DNA from: Sinomonas sp. R1AF57
GTDB taxonomy: Bacteria > Actinomycetota > Actinomycetes > Actinomycetales > Micrococcaceae
NCBI RefSeq assembly: GCF_002224485.1
Contig: NZ_CP022463.1
Coordinates: 2,958,205 to 3,022,204, forward strand
DNA length: 64,000 bases
Direction: 5' to 3'
Positions within the stretch are counted from its first letter, which is position 1, and each line of letters opens with the position of its first letter. A program made the position numbers and the translations under genes. Positions 1-8,244 of this stretch are shown piece after piece. The notes beneath the pieces are model-generated. The model did not search any database and was not told the origin of the DNA. It saw only the letters and a list, made by a program, of their open reading frames with translations.

Positions 1-118
1 GCCGGCGGTTGCCGGGGATGATGCCGAGCACCACGACCCGGATGACCAGGTCGAGGACGCCGAGCGCGAAGGTGAGCCAGTCGGGCAGGAGCCCAATCAG
101 AGGCAGCTGCAGGAGCAT
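1..118 (-). CDS. cls: Cardiolipin synthase, N-terminal fragment (runs off window)
   Basis: Only the first 39 codons are inside the window; the gene continues past position 1. The visible residues begin MLLQLPLIGLLPDWLTFAL and continue as a hydrophobic stretch ending in IIPGNRR. This matches the start of actinobacterial phospholipase-D-type cardiolipin synthases, which condense two phosphatidylglycerols at the membrane. The catalytic HKD motifs are not visible, so the assignment rests on recognising the N-terminal membrane segment. The gene diverges from the aminodeoxychorismate lyase, with only 33 bp between the two start codons. Confidence 0.6.
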   Translation of the reverse strand, partial: MLLQLPLIGLLPDWLTFALGVLDLVIRVVVLGIIPGNRR

Positions 119-151
119 GGGCCCAGCCTACGGTGCGCCTAAGCTGTCCCC

Positions 152-1066
152 ATGACCTCCACCGTGCTGACGTTCCTCGATCCAGCGTTTCCCGACGGGC
201 GCGTGGAGGACGCCACGAAGCCGCAGCTGTTCGCGACCGACCTCGGGGCCACCCGCGGCGACGGCGTGTTCGAGACGCTGCTCGTGATGGACGGCCACGT
301 CCGCAAGCTCCCCGCGCACCTGCGCCGGCTCGCGTCCAGCGCCCGGCTGCTCGAGCTCGACGTGCCGGACCACGAGGCCTGGGAGCGGGCCATCATGACG
401 GCCCTGGACGAGTACCAGCGGACCGTGGCCCCCCTGCAGGAGGTGGTCGTGAAGCTCGTGGCGACGCGCGGCGTCGAGGGCGCCCATGCGCCCACCTGCT
501 GGGTCGCGGCCTCGGCCCCGGCGCCGGCGGCGAAGCGGCAGCGCGAGGAGGGCATCGACGTCCTGCTCCTGGACCGCGGCTACGACTCCGACGTGGCCGA
601 ACGCGCGCCCTGGCTCCTCCTCGGGGCGAAGACGCTCTCCTACGCGGTGAACATGGCGGCGCTGCGCTACGCACACGCGCACGGTGCCGACGACGTCATC
701 TTCACCTCCGAGGACGGCAAGGTGCTTGAGGGTCCGACGTCCACGGTCCTCATCGCGCACGCCGAGAAGGACGACGCCGGCCGCGCCACCCTCCGCCGAC
801 TGGTCACCCCACAGCTCGATTCGGGGATCCTCCCGGGAACGTCGCAGGGGGCGCTCTTCGCGGCGGCCAAGGAGGCCGGGTGGGAGCTCGGCTACGGGCC
901 GCTCGAGCCGGACGACCTGTTCGACGCCGACGCCGTCTGGCTCATCTCCTCGGTTCGGCTCCTGACACCTGTGAACCACGTCGACGGGAAGCCGATCGGA
1001 TCGGACCCCGAGCTCGCCAAGGCGCTGACCGCCGAACTCGCGGGGCTCTTCGACGCGATCGCGTAG
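152..1066 (+). CDS. pabC: Aminodeoxychorismate lyase (class IV aminotransferase fold)
   Basis: A 304-residue fold-type IV PLP enzyme. Family members form 4-aminobenzoate and pyruvate from 4-amino-4-deoxychorismate in folate synthesis, in the cytosol. The RGDGVFETLL block (residues 35-44) and the PLP lysine K160 in LLGAKTLSY are visible. E193 in VLEGPTSTV is the expected pyridine-nitrogen contact. The ATG at 152 gives a normal family length. Branched-chain and D-amino-acid aminotransferases share the fold, so the exact substrate is inferred from overall resemblance to actinobacterial PabC. No pabA or pabB is adjacent. Confidence 0.75.
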   Translation: MTSTVLTFLDPAFPDGRVEDATKPQLFATDLGATRGDGVFETLLVMDGHVRKLPAHLRRLASSARLLELDVPDHEAWERAIMTALDEYQRTVAPLQEVVVKLVATRGVEGAHAPTCWVAASAPAPAAKRQREEGIDVLLLDRGYDSDVAERAPWLLLGAKTLSYAVNMAALRYAHAHGADDVIFTSEDGKVLEGPTSTVLIAHAEKDDAGRATLRRLVTPQLDSGILPGTSQGALFAAAKEAGWELGYGPLEPDDLFDADAVWLISSVRLLTPVNHVDGKPIGSDPELAKALTAELAGLFDAIA

Positions 1067-1144
1067 CGCCGGGCTCCTTCGGGGGTGGGCAGGGGGTGAC
1101 CTCGGCGCCACACGGGGTGACCTCGGCGGGCTGGCTCTGGAAAT

Positions 1145-1160
1145 TAGTTGGAAGTCCGAG
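1145..1160. promoter_or_regulatory. Operator-like motif upstream of the mms operon
   Basis: TAGTTGGAAGTCCGAG lies 72 bp before the mmsA start, in an AT-richer patch. Its centre, TTGGA-NN-TCC, is nearly palindromic. The same layout (TAGTTGGACTTCCTAG) sits between the divergent acyl-CoA synthetase and acyl-CoA dehydrogenase genes at 8175-8190. The shared site suggests one regulator for both branched-chain acyl-CoA loci. The MarR protein at 5856-6362 is the obvious candidate, but that is inference. Confidence 0.55.
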
Positions 1161-1231
1161 TATCTTCGGTCTCGAGATGACTTGGATCACACATCCCTGA
1201 GCAAGCCCACCCCTGAGCAAAGGAGCTCTCC

Positions 1232-2734
1232 ATGGTCCGCGACCTCCACCACTACATCGGCGGCGCCCGTGTCGACGGGACGTCGGGCCGGTTCGGCGAC
1301 GTCTACGATCCCTGCCGCGGCGAAGTGCAGGCGCGCGTCCCGCTCGCGAGCGCCGACGAGGTCCGCGGGGCCATCGCCAGTGCCGAGAAGGGCCAGCCCG
1401 AATGGGCCGCCATGAACCCCCAGCGCCGGGGCCGGATCCTGCTCAAGTTCGTGGACCTCGTCAACGAGAACATGGACGAGCTCGCACGTCTGCTCGCCTC
1501 GGAGCACGGCAAGACGTTCGCGGACGCGAAGGGCGACCTCCAGCGCGGGCTCGAGGTTGTCGAGTTCTCGGCCGGCGCGGCCCCGCACCTGCTCAAGGGC
1601 GAGTTCTCGGACAGCGTCGCGACCGGCGTAGACGTCCACTCGCTCCGCAAGCCACTCGGCGTCGTCGCCGGCATCAGCCCGTTCAACTTCCCCGCCATGA
1701 TCCCGCTCTGGCAGGCGGGGCCGGCCCTGGCCGCGGGCAACGCGTTCGTCTGCAAGCCGTCCGAGCGGGACCCCTCGGTCCCGCTCCGCCTCGCCGAGCT
1801 GCTCACCGAGGCGGGCCTTCCGGACGGCGTGTTCAACGTGGTCAACGGCGACAAGGAGGCCGTCGACACCCTCCTCGAGGACCCCCGCGTCAAGGCCATC
1901 GGCTTCGTCGGGTCCACCCCGATCGCGCAGTACATCTACGAGACGGCGGCCAAGAACGGCAAGCGCGCCCAGTGCTTCGGCGGCGCGAAGAACCACATGG
2001 TCGTCCTGCCCGACGCGGACCTCGACATGGCCGCGGACGCCCTCATCGGTGCGGGCTACGGCTCCGCGGGCGAGCGCTGCATGGCGATCTCGGTGGCGGT
2101 CCCCGTGGGCGAGGAGACGGCCGACGCCCTCGTGGGCAAGCTCCGCGAGCGCATCGCCGGGCTGCGGGTCGGGGCGAGCCTGGACAAGGATGTCGACTTC
2201 GGGCCGGTCGTCGCGGCCTCGGCCAAGGAGCGGATCGAGGGCTATATCGCCGCTGGCGCCGAGGAGGGCGCGGAGCTGGTCGTGGACGGCCGCGGCCACG
2301 CGGTCGAGGGCTACGAGGGCGGCTTCTGGGTGGGCCCCACGCTGTTCGACCGCGTCACGAAGGACATGTCGGTCTACCGGGACGAGATCTTCGGCCCGGT
2401 CCTGAGCGTGGTGCGCGCCGCGGACTACGACGAGGCGCTGCGCCTGTGCAGCGAGCACGAGTTCGGCAACGGGGTCGCGATCTTCACCCGCGACGGCGAC
2501 GCCGCCCGCGACTTCGCGAGCCGGGTCGAAGTGGGCATGGTCGGCGTCAACGTCCCCATCCCCGTGCCCATCGCGTACTACACGTTCGGCGGCTGGAAGG
2601 CCTCGGGCTTCGGCGACCTCAACCAGCACGGCCCCGACGCGTTCCGGTTCTTCACCAAGACCAAGACGGTCACGACCCGCTGGCCCTCGGGCGTGCGCCA
2701 GGGCGCGAGCTTCGTGATGCCGGCGGGCAGCTGA
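1232..2734 (+). CDS. mmsA: CoA-acylating methylmalonate-semialdehyde dehydrogenase
   Basis: A 500-residue aldehyde dehydrogenase. The family oxidises methylmalonate semialdehyde to propionyl-CoA with NAD+ and CoA and release of CO2, a late step of valine breakdown. The SPFNFPAMIPLW block (residues 149-160) is typical. The catalytic cysteine is C283 in GSAGERCMAI. The position that carries the general-base glutamate in hydrolytic ALDHs reads FGGAKNH, as expected for CoA-dependent members. An AAGGAG ribosome site precedes the ATG. It is the first gene of a tight three-gene operon with the hydrolase and mmsB. Confidence 0.93.
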   Translation: MVRDLHHYIGGARVDGTSGRFGDVYDPCRGEVQARVPLASADEVRGAIASAEKGQPEWAAMNPQRRGRILLKFVDLVNENMDELARLLASEHGKTFADAKGDLQRGLEVVEFSAGAAPHLLKGEFSDSVATGVDVHSLRKPLGVVAGISPFNFPAMIPLWQAGPALAAGNAFVCKPSERDPSVPLRLAELLTEAGLPDGVFNVVNGDKEAVDTLLEDPRVKAIGFVGSTPIAQYIYETAAKNGKRAQCFGGAKNHMVVLPDADLDMAADALIGAGYGSAGERCMAISVAVPVGEETADALVGKLRERIAGLRVGASLDKDVDFGPVVAASAKERIEGYIAAGAEEGAELVVDGRGHAVEGYEGGFWVGPTLFDRVTKDMSVYRDEIFGPVLSVVRAADYDEALRLCSEHEFGNGVAIFTRDGDAARDFASRVEVGMVGVNVPIPVPIAYYTFGGWKASGFGDLNQHGPDAFRFFTKTKTVTTRWPSGVRQGASFVMPAGS

Positions 2735-3844
2735 ATGGCGGCGGCAGGCGCAGCGCCCGAGGCACCCCAGCCCGAGGTCGTCTTCGAGCGGCGGGGGCGC
2801 CTCGGCGTCGTCGTCCTCAACCGGCCGCGCGCGGTCAACGCGCTCACGGCGGGCATGGCCGCGGCGATGCTCGACCAGCTCACCGAGTGGGCCGAGGACG
2901 AGGCCGTGGAGACTGTCCTCGTGCGCGGGTCCGGCGGGCGCGGCCTGTGCGCCGGCGGGGACATCGTGGCGATCTACCGCGACATGCTCGACGGCGGCGA
3001 TGCCACCGCGCGCTTCTGGCGCACGGAGTACCGGCTCAACTCCCTCATCAGCCGCTACCCGAAGCCGTACGTGGCGTTCATGGACGGGCTCGTGCTCGGC
3101 GGCGGCGTGGGCATCTCCGCGCACGGCTCGCATCGCGTGGTCACCGAGCGAACGCGCACCGGCATGCCGGAGACCACGATCGGGTTCGTGCCCGATGTCG
3201 GCGGGACCCTTCTGCTCGGGACCGCGCCCGGCGAGGGGGGAACCCACGCGGCCCTGACCGGCGCGCACCTCGAGGGCGCCGACGCGATCCACCTCGGCCT
3301 CGCGGACTTCTTCGTCCCCGCCGACCGTCTGGAGGCCCTCGCCCGGGCGCTCGAGGCCGAGCCGGCGGACGACGCCGTGGCGCGCCTCGCCGTCGTGCCT
3401 CCCCTCTCCGAGCTCGAGGCGGAGCGGGGGTGGATCGACGAGGCGTACGCGTGCGACGACGCCGAGCAGATCGTGCGGCGCCTGCGGGCGTTGGGAGGCC
3501 CTGCTGCCGAAGCCGCCCGCGCGATCGAGGCCAAGTCCCCCACGTCCGTCAAGGCCACGCTCGAGGCGCTGCGCCGGGCGCGTGCCCGCGGGCCCCGCAG
3601 CACGGCCCTTGAGGAGACCCTCGACGAGGAGTACCGGGTCGGGGTGCGCCTGCTGGCCGGCCACGACTTCCGCGAGGGCATCCGCGCCCAGGTCATCGAC
3701 AAGGACCGTGACCCGCACTGGGCGCCCGCCACCCTGCACGAGGTGCGCCCCGAGGCCGTGGAGGCCCTCTTCGCGCCGCTCGGGGAGCACGAGCTGGGGC
3801 TTGCAGACGCCGTCCGTCAGAGTCTGGAGAAGGAGAGGGTATGA
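2735..3844 (+). CDS. 3-hydroxyisobutyryl-CoA hydrolase (enoyl-CoA hydratase family)
   Basis: A 369-residue crotonase-fold protein, longer than a ~260-residue enoyl-CoA hydratase and matching 3-hydroxyisobutyryl-CoA hydrolases. The oxyanion-hole GGDI is at about residues 74-77 and LGGGVGISAHGSHR at 121-134. The catalytic E146 in GMPETTIGFVPDVGG and D154 are conserved as in HIBCH enzymes. It releases 3-hydroxyisobutyrate for the next enzyme in the operon. Its ATG directly follows the mmsA stop codon and its stop overlaps the mmsB start, so the three genes are probably co-translated. Confidence 0.87.
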   Translation: MAAAGAAPEAPQPEVVFERRGRLGVVVLNRPRAVNALTAGMAAAMLDQLTEWAEDEAVETVLVRGSGGRGLCAGGDIVAIYRDMLDGGDATARFWRTEYRLNSLISRYPKPYVAFMDGLVLGGGVGISAHGSHRVVTERTRTGMPETTIGFVPDVGGTLLLGTAPGEGGTHAALTGAHLEGADAIHLGLADFFVPADRLEALARALEAEPADDAVARLAVVPPLSELEAERGWIDEAYACDDAEQIVRRLRALGGPAAEAARAIEAKSPTSVKATLEALRRARARGPRSTALEETLDEEYRVGVRLLAGHDFREGIRAQVIDKDRDPHWAPATLHEVRPEAVEALFAPLGEHELGLADAVRQSLEKERV

Positions 3845-4767
3845 CCCAGGAGACCGGCACGATCGCCTTCCTCGGCCTCGGCCACATGGGCGGCCCGATG
3901 GCCGCGAACCTGATCGGAGCGGGCTACACGGTCATCGGCTACGACCCCGTGCCCGCGGCGGTCGAAGCCGCCAAGGCGCACGGCGTGCCCATGGCGGCCT
4001 CGGCCGCCGAGGCCGTCGCAGGGGCGTCCGTGGTGCTGACGATGCTCCCGAGCGGGCGCCACGTCCTCGACGCCTACCGCGGCGCCGGCGGAGGGCCGGG
4101 GCTCCTCGAGGCCGCTGCGCCGGGCACGCTCTTCCTCGACTGCTCGACCATCAACGTCACGGAGGCCCAGGAGGCTGCCGCCGCGGCCATCGCCGCGGGA
4201 CACCGTTCCGTGGACGCTCCCGTCTCCGGCGGCGTGGTCGGAGCGGAGGCCGGGACGCTCACCTTCATGGTCGGCGGGGAGGACGACGACGTCGCCGTGG
4301 TCCGCCCGATCCTCGAGACGATGGGCAAGCGCGTGGTCCACTGCGGCGCCCACGGCCTCGGCCAGGCCGCGAAGGTCTGCAACAACATGATCCTCGGCGT
4401 GTCCATGATCGCGGTGAGCGAGGCGTTCGTGCTCGGGGAGAAGCTCGGCCTCACGCACGAGGCCCTGTTCGACGTTGCGGCCCACGCCTCCGGCCAGTGC
4501 TGGGCCCTGACCACGAACTGCCCGGTCCCGGGGCCGGTGCCCACGAGCCCCGCCAACCGGGACTACCAGCCCGGGTTCGCGGGCGCCCTCATGGCCAAGG
4601 ACCTGCGCCTGGCGGTCAACGCGCTCGAGCACACCGGCGTCGCGGCCGAGATGGGCCAGCTCGCGTCGAGGATCTACGACTCCTTCGTCGAGCACGGCGG
4701 TGCCGGCACGGACTTCTCGGGCATCATCAACACGATCCGGGACCAGTCCGAGCCCCCCGCCGTCTAG
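3841..4767 (+). CDS. mmsB: 3-hydroxyisobutyrate dehydrogenase
   Basis: A 308-residue beta-hydroxyacid dehydrogenase that oxidises 3-hydroxyisobutyrate to methylmalonate semialdehyde with NAD+, feeding MmsA. The Rossmann motif LGLGHMGGPMAANL is at residues 11-24. The substrate loop DAPVSGGVVGAEAGTL is at 125-140, and the catalytic lysine K178 is in GLGQAAKVCNN. It overlaps the hydrolase stop by 4 bp (ATGA). The chain hydrolase-MmsB-MmsA completes valine degradation from 3-hydroxyisobutyryl-CoA to propionyl-CoA. Confidence 0.93.
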   Translation: MTQETGTIAFLGLGHMGGPMAANLIGAGYTVIGYDPVPAAVEAAKAHGVPMAASAAEAVAGASVVLTMLPSGRHVLDAYRGAGGGPGLLEAAAPGTLFLDCSTINVTEAQEAAAAAIAAGHRSVDAPVSGGVVGAEAGTLTFMVGGEDDDVAVVRPILETMGKRVVHCGAHGLGQAAKVCNNMILGVSMIAVSEAFVLGEKLGLTHEALFDVAAHASGQCWALTTNCPVPGPVPTSPANRDYQPGFAGALMAKDLRLAVNALEHTGVAAEMGQLASRIYDSFVEHGGAGTDFSGIINTIRDQSEPPAV

Positions 4768-4776
4768 GAGTCAGAT

Positions 4777-5036
4777 CCCGGGGGTCACCTCCTCCGGGTC
4801 TGGGGGTCACCTCCTGAGGGTCGCGTCCTGCGGGTCGCGTCCTGCGGGTCGCGTCCTGCGGGTCGCGTGCCGAATTCCCCAGCTTTCGGGTAGCTCCGGT
4901 CGCGACACTCCGGGAGAACCGCCCGACACGCCGTGACGTGAAGACGAAAGCTGGGGACGAAGACCCACAGGAGGCGACCCCCAGAAGGTGACCCACAGGA
5001 CCTGACCCCCAGAAGGTGACCCCCAGGAGGTGACCC
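4777..5036. repeat. Repeat-rich spacer with nested inverted repeats
   Basis: This 260-bp spacer lies between convergent genes. GGGGGTCACCTCC-type units at the left recur inverted as CAGGAGGTGACCC-type units at the right. Four tandem copies (three exact, the last imperfect) of a 14-bp unit, GGGTCGCGTCCTGC, run from 4818 to 4873. An inner inverted pair, CCCCAGCTTTCG at 4877-4888 and CGAAAGCTGGGG at 4945-4956, encloses 56 bp. No coding potential is evident. It could fold into a large cruciform and may end transcription from both sides. Confidence 0.8.
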
Positions 5037-5762
5037 TCAGAGGGTTGCGGGGACCTCCCGGCCGGGGAAGAGGGTCGAGTACTGCTTCCGGTAGAGGCGG
5101 CGGCCCACGAGGCGGTACGCGACGCGGATAGGGGCCGGGACGTCCATGAAGAGCCCCTGCCGCTCCTCGGGCGGATTCGACGCCAGCACCATGCCGAGGT
5201 AGGCGAGCATCACCTTCGCGCTGAAGCTGCCGGTGCTGTGCTTGACCATGGCCGCCATCTCGTCCTCGGTGACGACCCGGTCCACGGCAGGCATGACCTC
5301 GGTGACCTCCCGGCGCAGGTGCACCTTGAGCAGGTCGCCCATGCTCGCATAGCGCTCGGCCAGGCGGTCGCGCACGTCCGGATCAGCCGTCCGCACCCAC
5401 TGCTCGCGCAGCGGCCCGATCTCCTCGAGCCGTTCGGCGACCTTCCGGTGCTGGGCAAGCATGAGCTCGACATGCATCGCGCAGCCGGGAGCCCGCTGGG
5501 CGAGCGCCGGGTACATGCTCTCGTCTTCGCCCTCGTGGTGGACGTGCAGCAGCTTGTCGAAGGTGGCGAGAACCTCGCCGACGTACGCTGCGCGGGCGGT
5601 GTCCCCGGCCTCGGCGGAGCGCACGAGCCCAGGAGCCTCATCGTAGGCCCACAGGAAGACCCGGTGGATCCGGCGCATGCCAGCCGTCCCGGCGCAGAGC
5701 GCGGGCCCGGGCGGCAGAGGAGCCGCGGTTTCCCCAGGGTGCATGGTGAAGAAGTCAGACAT
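5037..5762 (-). CDS. Hemerythrin HHE domain protein
   Basis: A 241-residue cytosolic protein with a hemerythrin-like four-helix region. Candidate di-iron ligands are seen in LLHVHHEGEDESMYP, HVELMLAQH and LLKVHLRREVTEVMP. Family members bind a non-haem di-iron centre and are linked to oxygen, NO or iron sensing and storage; the role here is unknown. I chose the ATG giving MSDFFTMHPGE at 5762 because the longer upstream reading has no conserved character. The C-terminal ~70 residues (YLGMVLASNPPEERQ onward) lie outside the HHE core. Confidence 0.8.
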   Translation of the reverse strand: MSDFFTMHPGETAAPLPPGPALCAGTAGMRRIHRVFLWAYDEAPGLVRSAEAGDTARAAYVGEVLATFDKLLHVHHEGEDESMYPALAQRAPGCAMHVELMLAQHRKVAERLEEIGPLREQWVRTADPDVRDRLAERYASMGDLLKVHLRREVTEVMPAVDRVVTEDEMAAMVKHSTGSFSAKVMLAYLGMVLASNPPEERQGLFMDVPAPIRVAYRLVGRRLYRKQYSTLFPGREVPATL

Positions 5763-5855
5763 CGTTGAGCCCCAATCTGGCCCCCCAGGGAACTCCCCAC
5801 GACGATCATAGGATCCGGCATCGGGCCCCACAATGCTGCGATCGAGCCCCCGCAC

Positions 5856-6362
5856 TCAGTCCGCGAAGTCGCCGGCCTGCCGTCGGAAGTCGGCGAGGAT
5901 GCGGATCAGCGACTCGACGTCGTCGCCCGTGAAGCCCGAGCGGCCGAACACCTCCGCGTTGAGCGCCGCGGTGGCCTTTTCCGCGAGGGCACGGCCCTCG
6001 GGCGTGAGTTCGATCAGCGTGGTCCGGCCGTCCGTGGGGTGCGGGGCCCTGCTCACGTAGCCGGCCTTCTCGAGACGGTCCACGGCGTTCGTCACCGACG
6101 TCGGATGCACCTGGAGGAGGGCGCTGGCCTTGCTCATGGGGAGCGCCCCGGTCCGTGCGAAGCTCAGGAGCGCGAGCATCTCGTAGCGCGCGAAGGTCAG
6201 GCCGAGCGGCTTGAGCACGTCCTCGATGCGCGCGATGAGGATCTGCTGGGTCCGCATGATCGCCGTGATGGCTGCCATGGGCGCCGCGACGTCCCCCCAG
6301 CCGTGCCGTTCCCAATTGCGCTGGGCGTCGGCGATGGGGTCGCGGGGAAGCGGGGCACCCAT
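5856..6362 (-). CDS. MarR-family transcriptional regulator
   Basis: A 168-residue winged-helix protein. The DNA-binding helices fall around residues 70-115 (ALPMSKASALLQVHPTSVTNAVDRLEKAGYV as a region). The wing motif is RAPHPTDGRTTLIELTPEG. It lies 30 bp downstream of the acyl-CoA synthetase on the same strand, so it is probably co-transcribed with it. MarR proteins in such places often respond to acyl-CoA or carboxylate ligands. It is the best candidate to bind the shared motif at 1145 and 8175, though this is inferred from position only. Confidence 0.87.
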   Translation of the reverse strand: MGAPLPRDPIADAQRNWERHGWGDVAAPMAAITAIMRTQQILIARIEDVLKPLGLTFARYEMLALLSFARTGALPMSKASALLQVHPTSVTNAVDRLEKAGYVSRAPHPTDGRTTLIELTPEGRALAEKATAALNAEVFGRSGFTGDDVESLIRILADFRRQAGDFAD

Positions 6363-6392
6363 GGTCCTCCTGACGTTCTGGCGATGCGGAGG

Positions 6393-8132
6393 CTAGTCTC
6401 GCAGATTCGGGAAGTCCGCCTCGGAGTACTCCACGCCGTACCCGCCGGCGGGCACGGCGGCAGCGTGCCGCTCCTCCTCGCTGTGCCGCAGCTCCACCCG
6501 GCGGATCTTGCCGGAGATCGTCTTGGGAAGGTCCGCGAACTCGATCCGGCGGATGCGCTTGAAGGGCGCGAGCTGGCCGCGGCAGAACCGGAGGATCTCC
6601 TCGGCCACCTCGGGGCCGGGCTCGTAGCCCCCGGCGAGCACTACGAACGCCTTGGGGACGGAGAGCCGCACGGGGTCGGGAGAAGGCACGACGGCGGCCT
6701 CCGCCACTGCGGGGTGCTCGATGAGGACGCTCTCGAGCTCGAACGGGGACAGCCGGTAGTCCGAGGACTTGAACACGTCGTCGCCGCGGCCCACATAGGT
6801 GATGACGCCGTGGGCGTCCCGGGAGGCCATGTCCCCCGTGTGGTAGTAGCCGTCCCGGAACGCGTCGGCGGTCCTCTCGGGGTCGCCGAAGTAGCCCGAC
6901 ATGAGCCCGACCGGGCGAGGGTCGAGGCGCAGGCACAGCTCGCCGTCGTCCGTCTCCTGGCCCGTCGCGGGGTCCACGAGCACGACGTCGTAGCCCGGCA
7001 GCGGCCGGCCCATCGCACCGGCGGTGACGGGCTGGCCGGGGGTGTTGGCGACCTGGACGGTGGTCTCGGTCTGCCCGAAGCCGTCCCGGATGGTCACTCC
7101 CCACGCCTTCTCGACCTGCCCGATGACCTCGGCGTTGAGCGGCTCGCCAGCCGAGACGACCTTCCGGGGCGGGGCCGTGAGCCGGGTGAGGTCGGACTGG
7201 ATGAGCATGCGCCACACCGTCGGCGGGGCGCAGAAGCTCGTGACCCCCTCCCTCCCCATCTGCTCCATGAGGGCCGAGGCGTCGAAGCGCTCGTAGTTGT
7301 AGATGAACACCGTGGCCTCGGCGATCCACGGGGCGAACACGTTGGACCAGGCGTGCTTGGCCCACCCGGGCGAGGCCACGTTCAGGTGCACGTCCCCGGG
7401 CTCGAGCCCGATCCAGTACGTCGTCGAGAGGTGGCCCACGGGATAGGAGACGTGGGTGTGCTCCACGAGCTTGGCGCGGCTCGTGGTGCCGGACGTGAAG
7501 TACAGCAGGAGAGTCTCGTCCGCCTTGGTCGGCGCGTCCGGGCTGAAGGCGGCAGGAGCGGAGGCGGAGTCCGCGTAGTCGAGGGCGTCCTGCTGAAGGT
7601 TCGCGGCCGCCGTCGTGCCCGCCTCCCCGCCGATGACGATGAGCCGGTAGGCGCCGGGCACGTCATCGAACTTGTGGGCGTTCGCCGCGCCGACGGCGAC
7701 CCAGTGGGCTCCTCCGCGCTCCACCCGGTCCTCGAGGTCGCGCCGGCCCATCAGGGTGGTGGTCGGGATCATGACGACGCCGAGCTTGATGCCCGCGAGC
7801 ATGAGCTCCCAGAGCTCCACCTGGTTCCCGAGCATGATGATCATGCGGTCGCCGCGCGCGACCCCCTGCGCCCGGAGCCAGTTCGCCACCTGGGAGGAGC
7901 GGGCCGAGAGCTCGGCGAATGTCCGACGCGTGGAGCTGCCGTCCTGCTCGACGATCACGAGGGCCGGCTGGCTGCCGCGCGCGGGGTCCGCGGCGAGGGC
8001 GTCGAACCAGTCGAGCGCGAAGTTGAACTCGTCGAAGCGGGGCCAGGCGAACTCAGCGTGCGCTCGGGCGTAGTCCTCCCGGAGCGCGAGCAGCTGGTCG
8101 CGGGCCTGCCGGAACTCGTCGGTGACAGTCAT
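6393..8132 (-). CDS. AMP-binding acyl-CoA synthetase
   Basis: A ~579-residue ANL-superfamily ligase that activates a carboxylate as acyl-AMP and transfers it to CoA. The P-loop LLLYFTSGTTSRAK, the GFGQTETT A5 region, YYHTGDMAS, and the C-terminal KTISGKIRR with its adenylation lysine are all visible. Overall it resembles acetyl/propionyl/medium-chain acyl-CoA synthetases. I chose the ATG at 8132, six bases after an AAAGG; ATGs at 8135 and 8165 are alternatives. It diverges from the acyl-CoA dehydrogenase and precedes the MarR gene. A branched or short-chain acyl substrate is inferred from context. Confidence 0.87.
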   Translation of the reverse strand: MTVTDEFRQARDQLLALREDYARAHAEFAWPRFDEFNFALDWFDALAADPARGSQPALVIVEQDGSSTRRTFAELSARSSQVANWLRAQGVARGDRMIIMLGNQVELWELMLAGIKLGVVMIPTTTLMGRRDLEDRVERGGAHWVAVGAANAHKFDDVPGAYRLIVIGGEAGTTAAANLQQDALDYADSASAPAAFSPDAPTKADETLLLYFTSGTTSRAKLVEHTHVSYPVGHLSTTYWIGLEPGDVHLNVASPGWAKHAWSNVFAPWIAEATVFIYNYERFDASALMEQMGREGVTSFCAPPTVWRMLIQSDLTRLTAPPRKVVSAGEPLNAEVIGQVEKAWGVTIRDGFGQTETTVQVANTPGQPVTAGAMGRPLPGYDVVLVDPATGQETDDGELCLRLDPRPVGLMSGYFGDPERTADAFRDGYYHTGDMASRDAHGVITYVGRGDDVFKSSDYRLSPFELESVLIEHPAVAEAAVVPSPDPVRLSVPKAFVVLAGGYEPGPEVAEEILRFCRGQLAPFKRIRRIEFADLPKTISGKIRRVELRHSEEERHAAAVPAGGYGVEYSEADFPNLRD

Positions 8133-8174
8133 CATCCGCCTTTTCATCCTCGTGATCTGCGTCACGACGAAATA

Positions 8175-8190
8175 TAGTTGGACTTCCTAG
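8175..8190. promoter_or_regulatory. Operator-like motif between synthetase and dehydrogenase
   Basis: TAGTTGGACTTCCTAG in an AT-richer patch of the ~110-bp divergent intergenic region. It matches the motif at 1145-1160 at 13 of 16 positions, including the TTGGA-NN-TCC centre. It lies about 55 bp from the dehydrogenase ATG and about 43 bp from the synthetase ATG, so it could control both directions. Confidence 0.55.
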
Positions 8191-8244
8191 GGTTTGAACA
8201 GGGATCCGCTCCCGCCAACGAACCGCCGACGACGAAGAGGTCAC

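Noticed and set aside
1187-3790. 867-residue frame on the minus strand
   Set aside because: It mirrors the mms operon, is rich in Arg/Gly/Ala/His low-complexity sequence, and has no recognisable domain. It is a high-GC shadow of the real genes.
4818-4873. Short CRISPR array
   Set aside because: The 14-bp units are directly adjacent with no spacers, and no cas genes are present. It is a simple tandem repeat.
6039-8177. 712-residue plus-strand frame
   Set aside because: It is antisense to the acyl-CoA synthetase and MarR genes, which have full conserved motifs.
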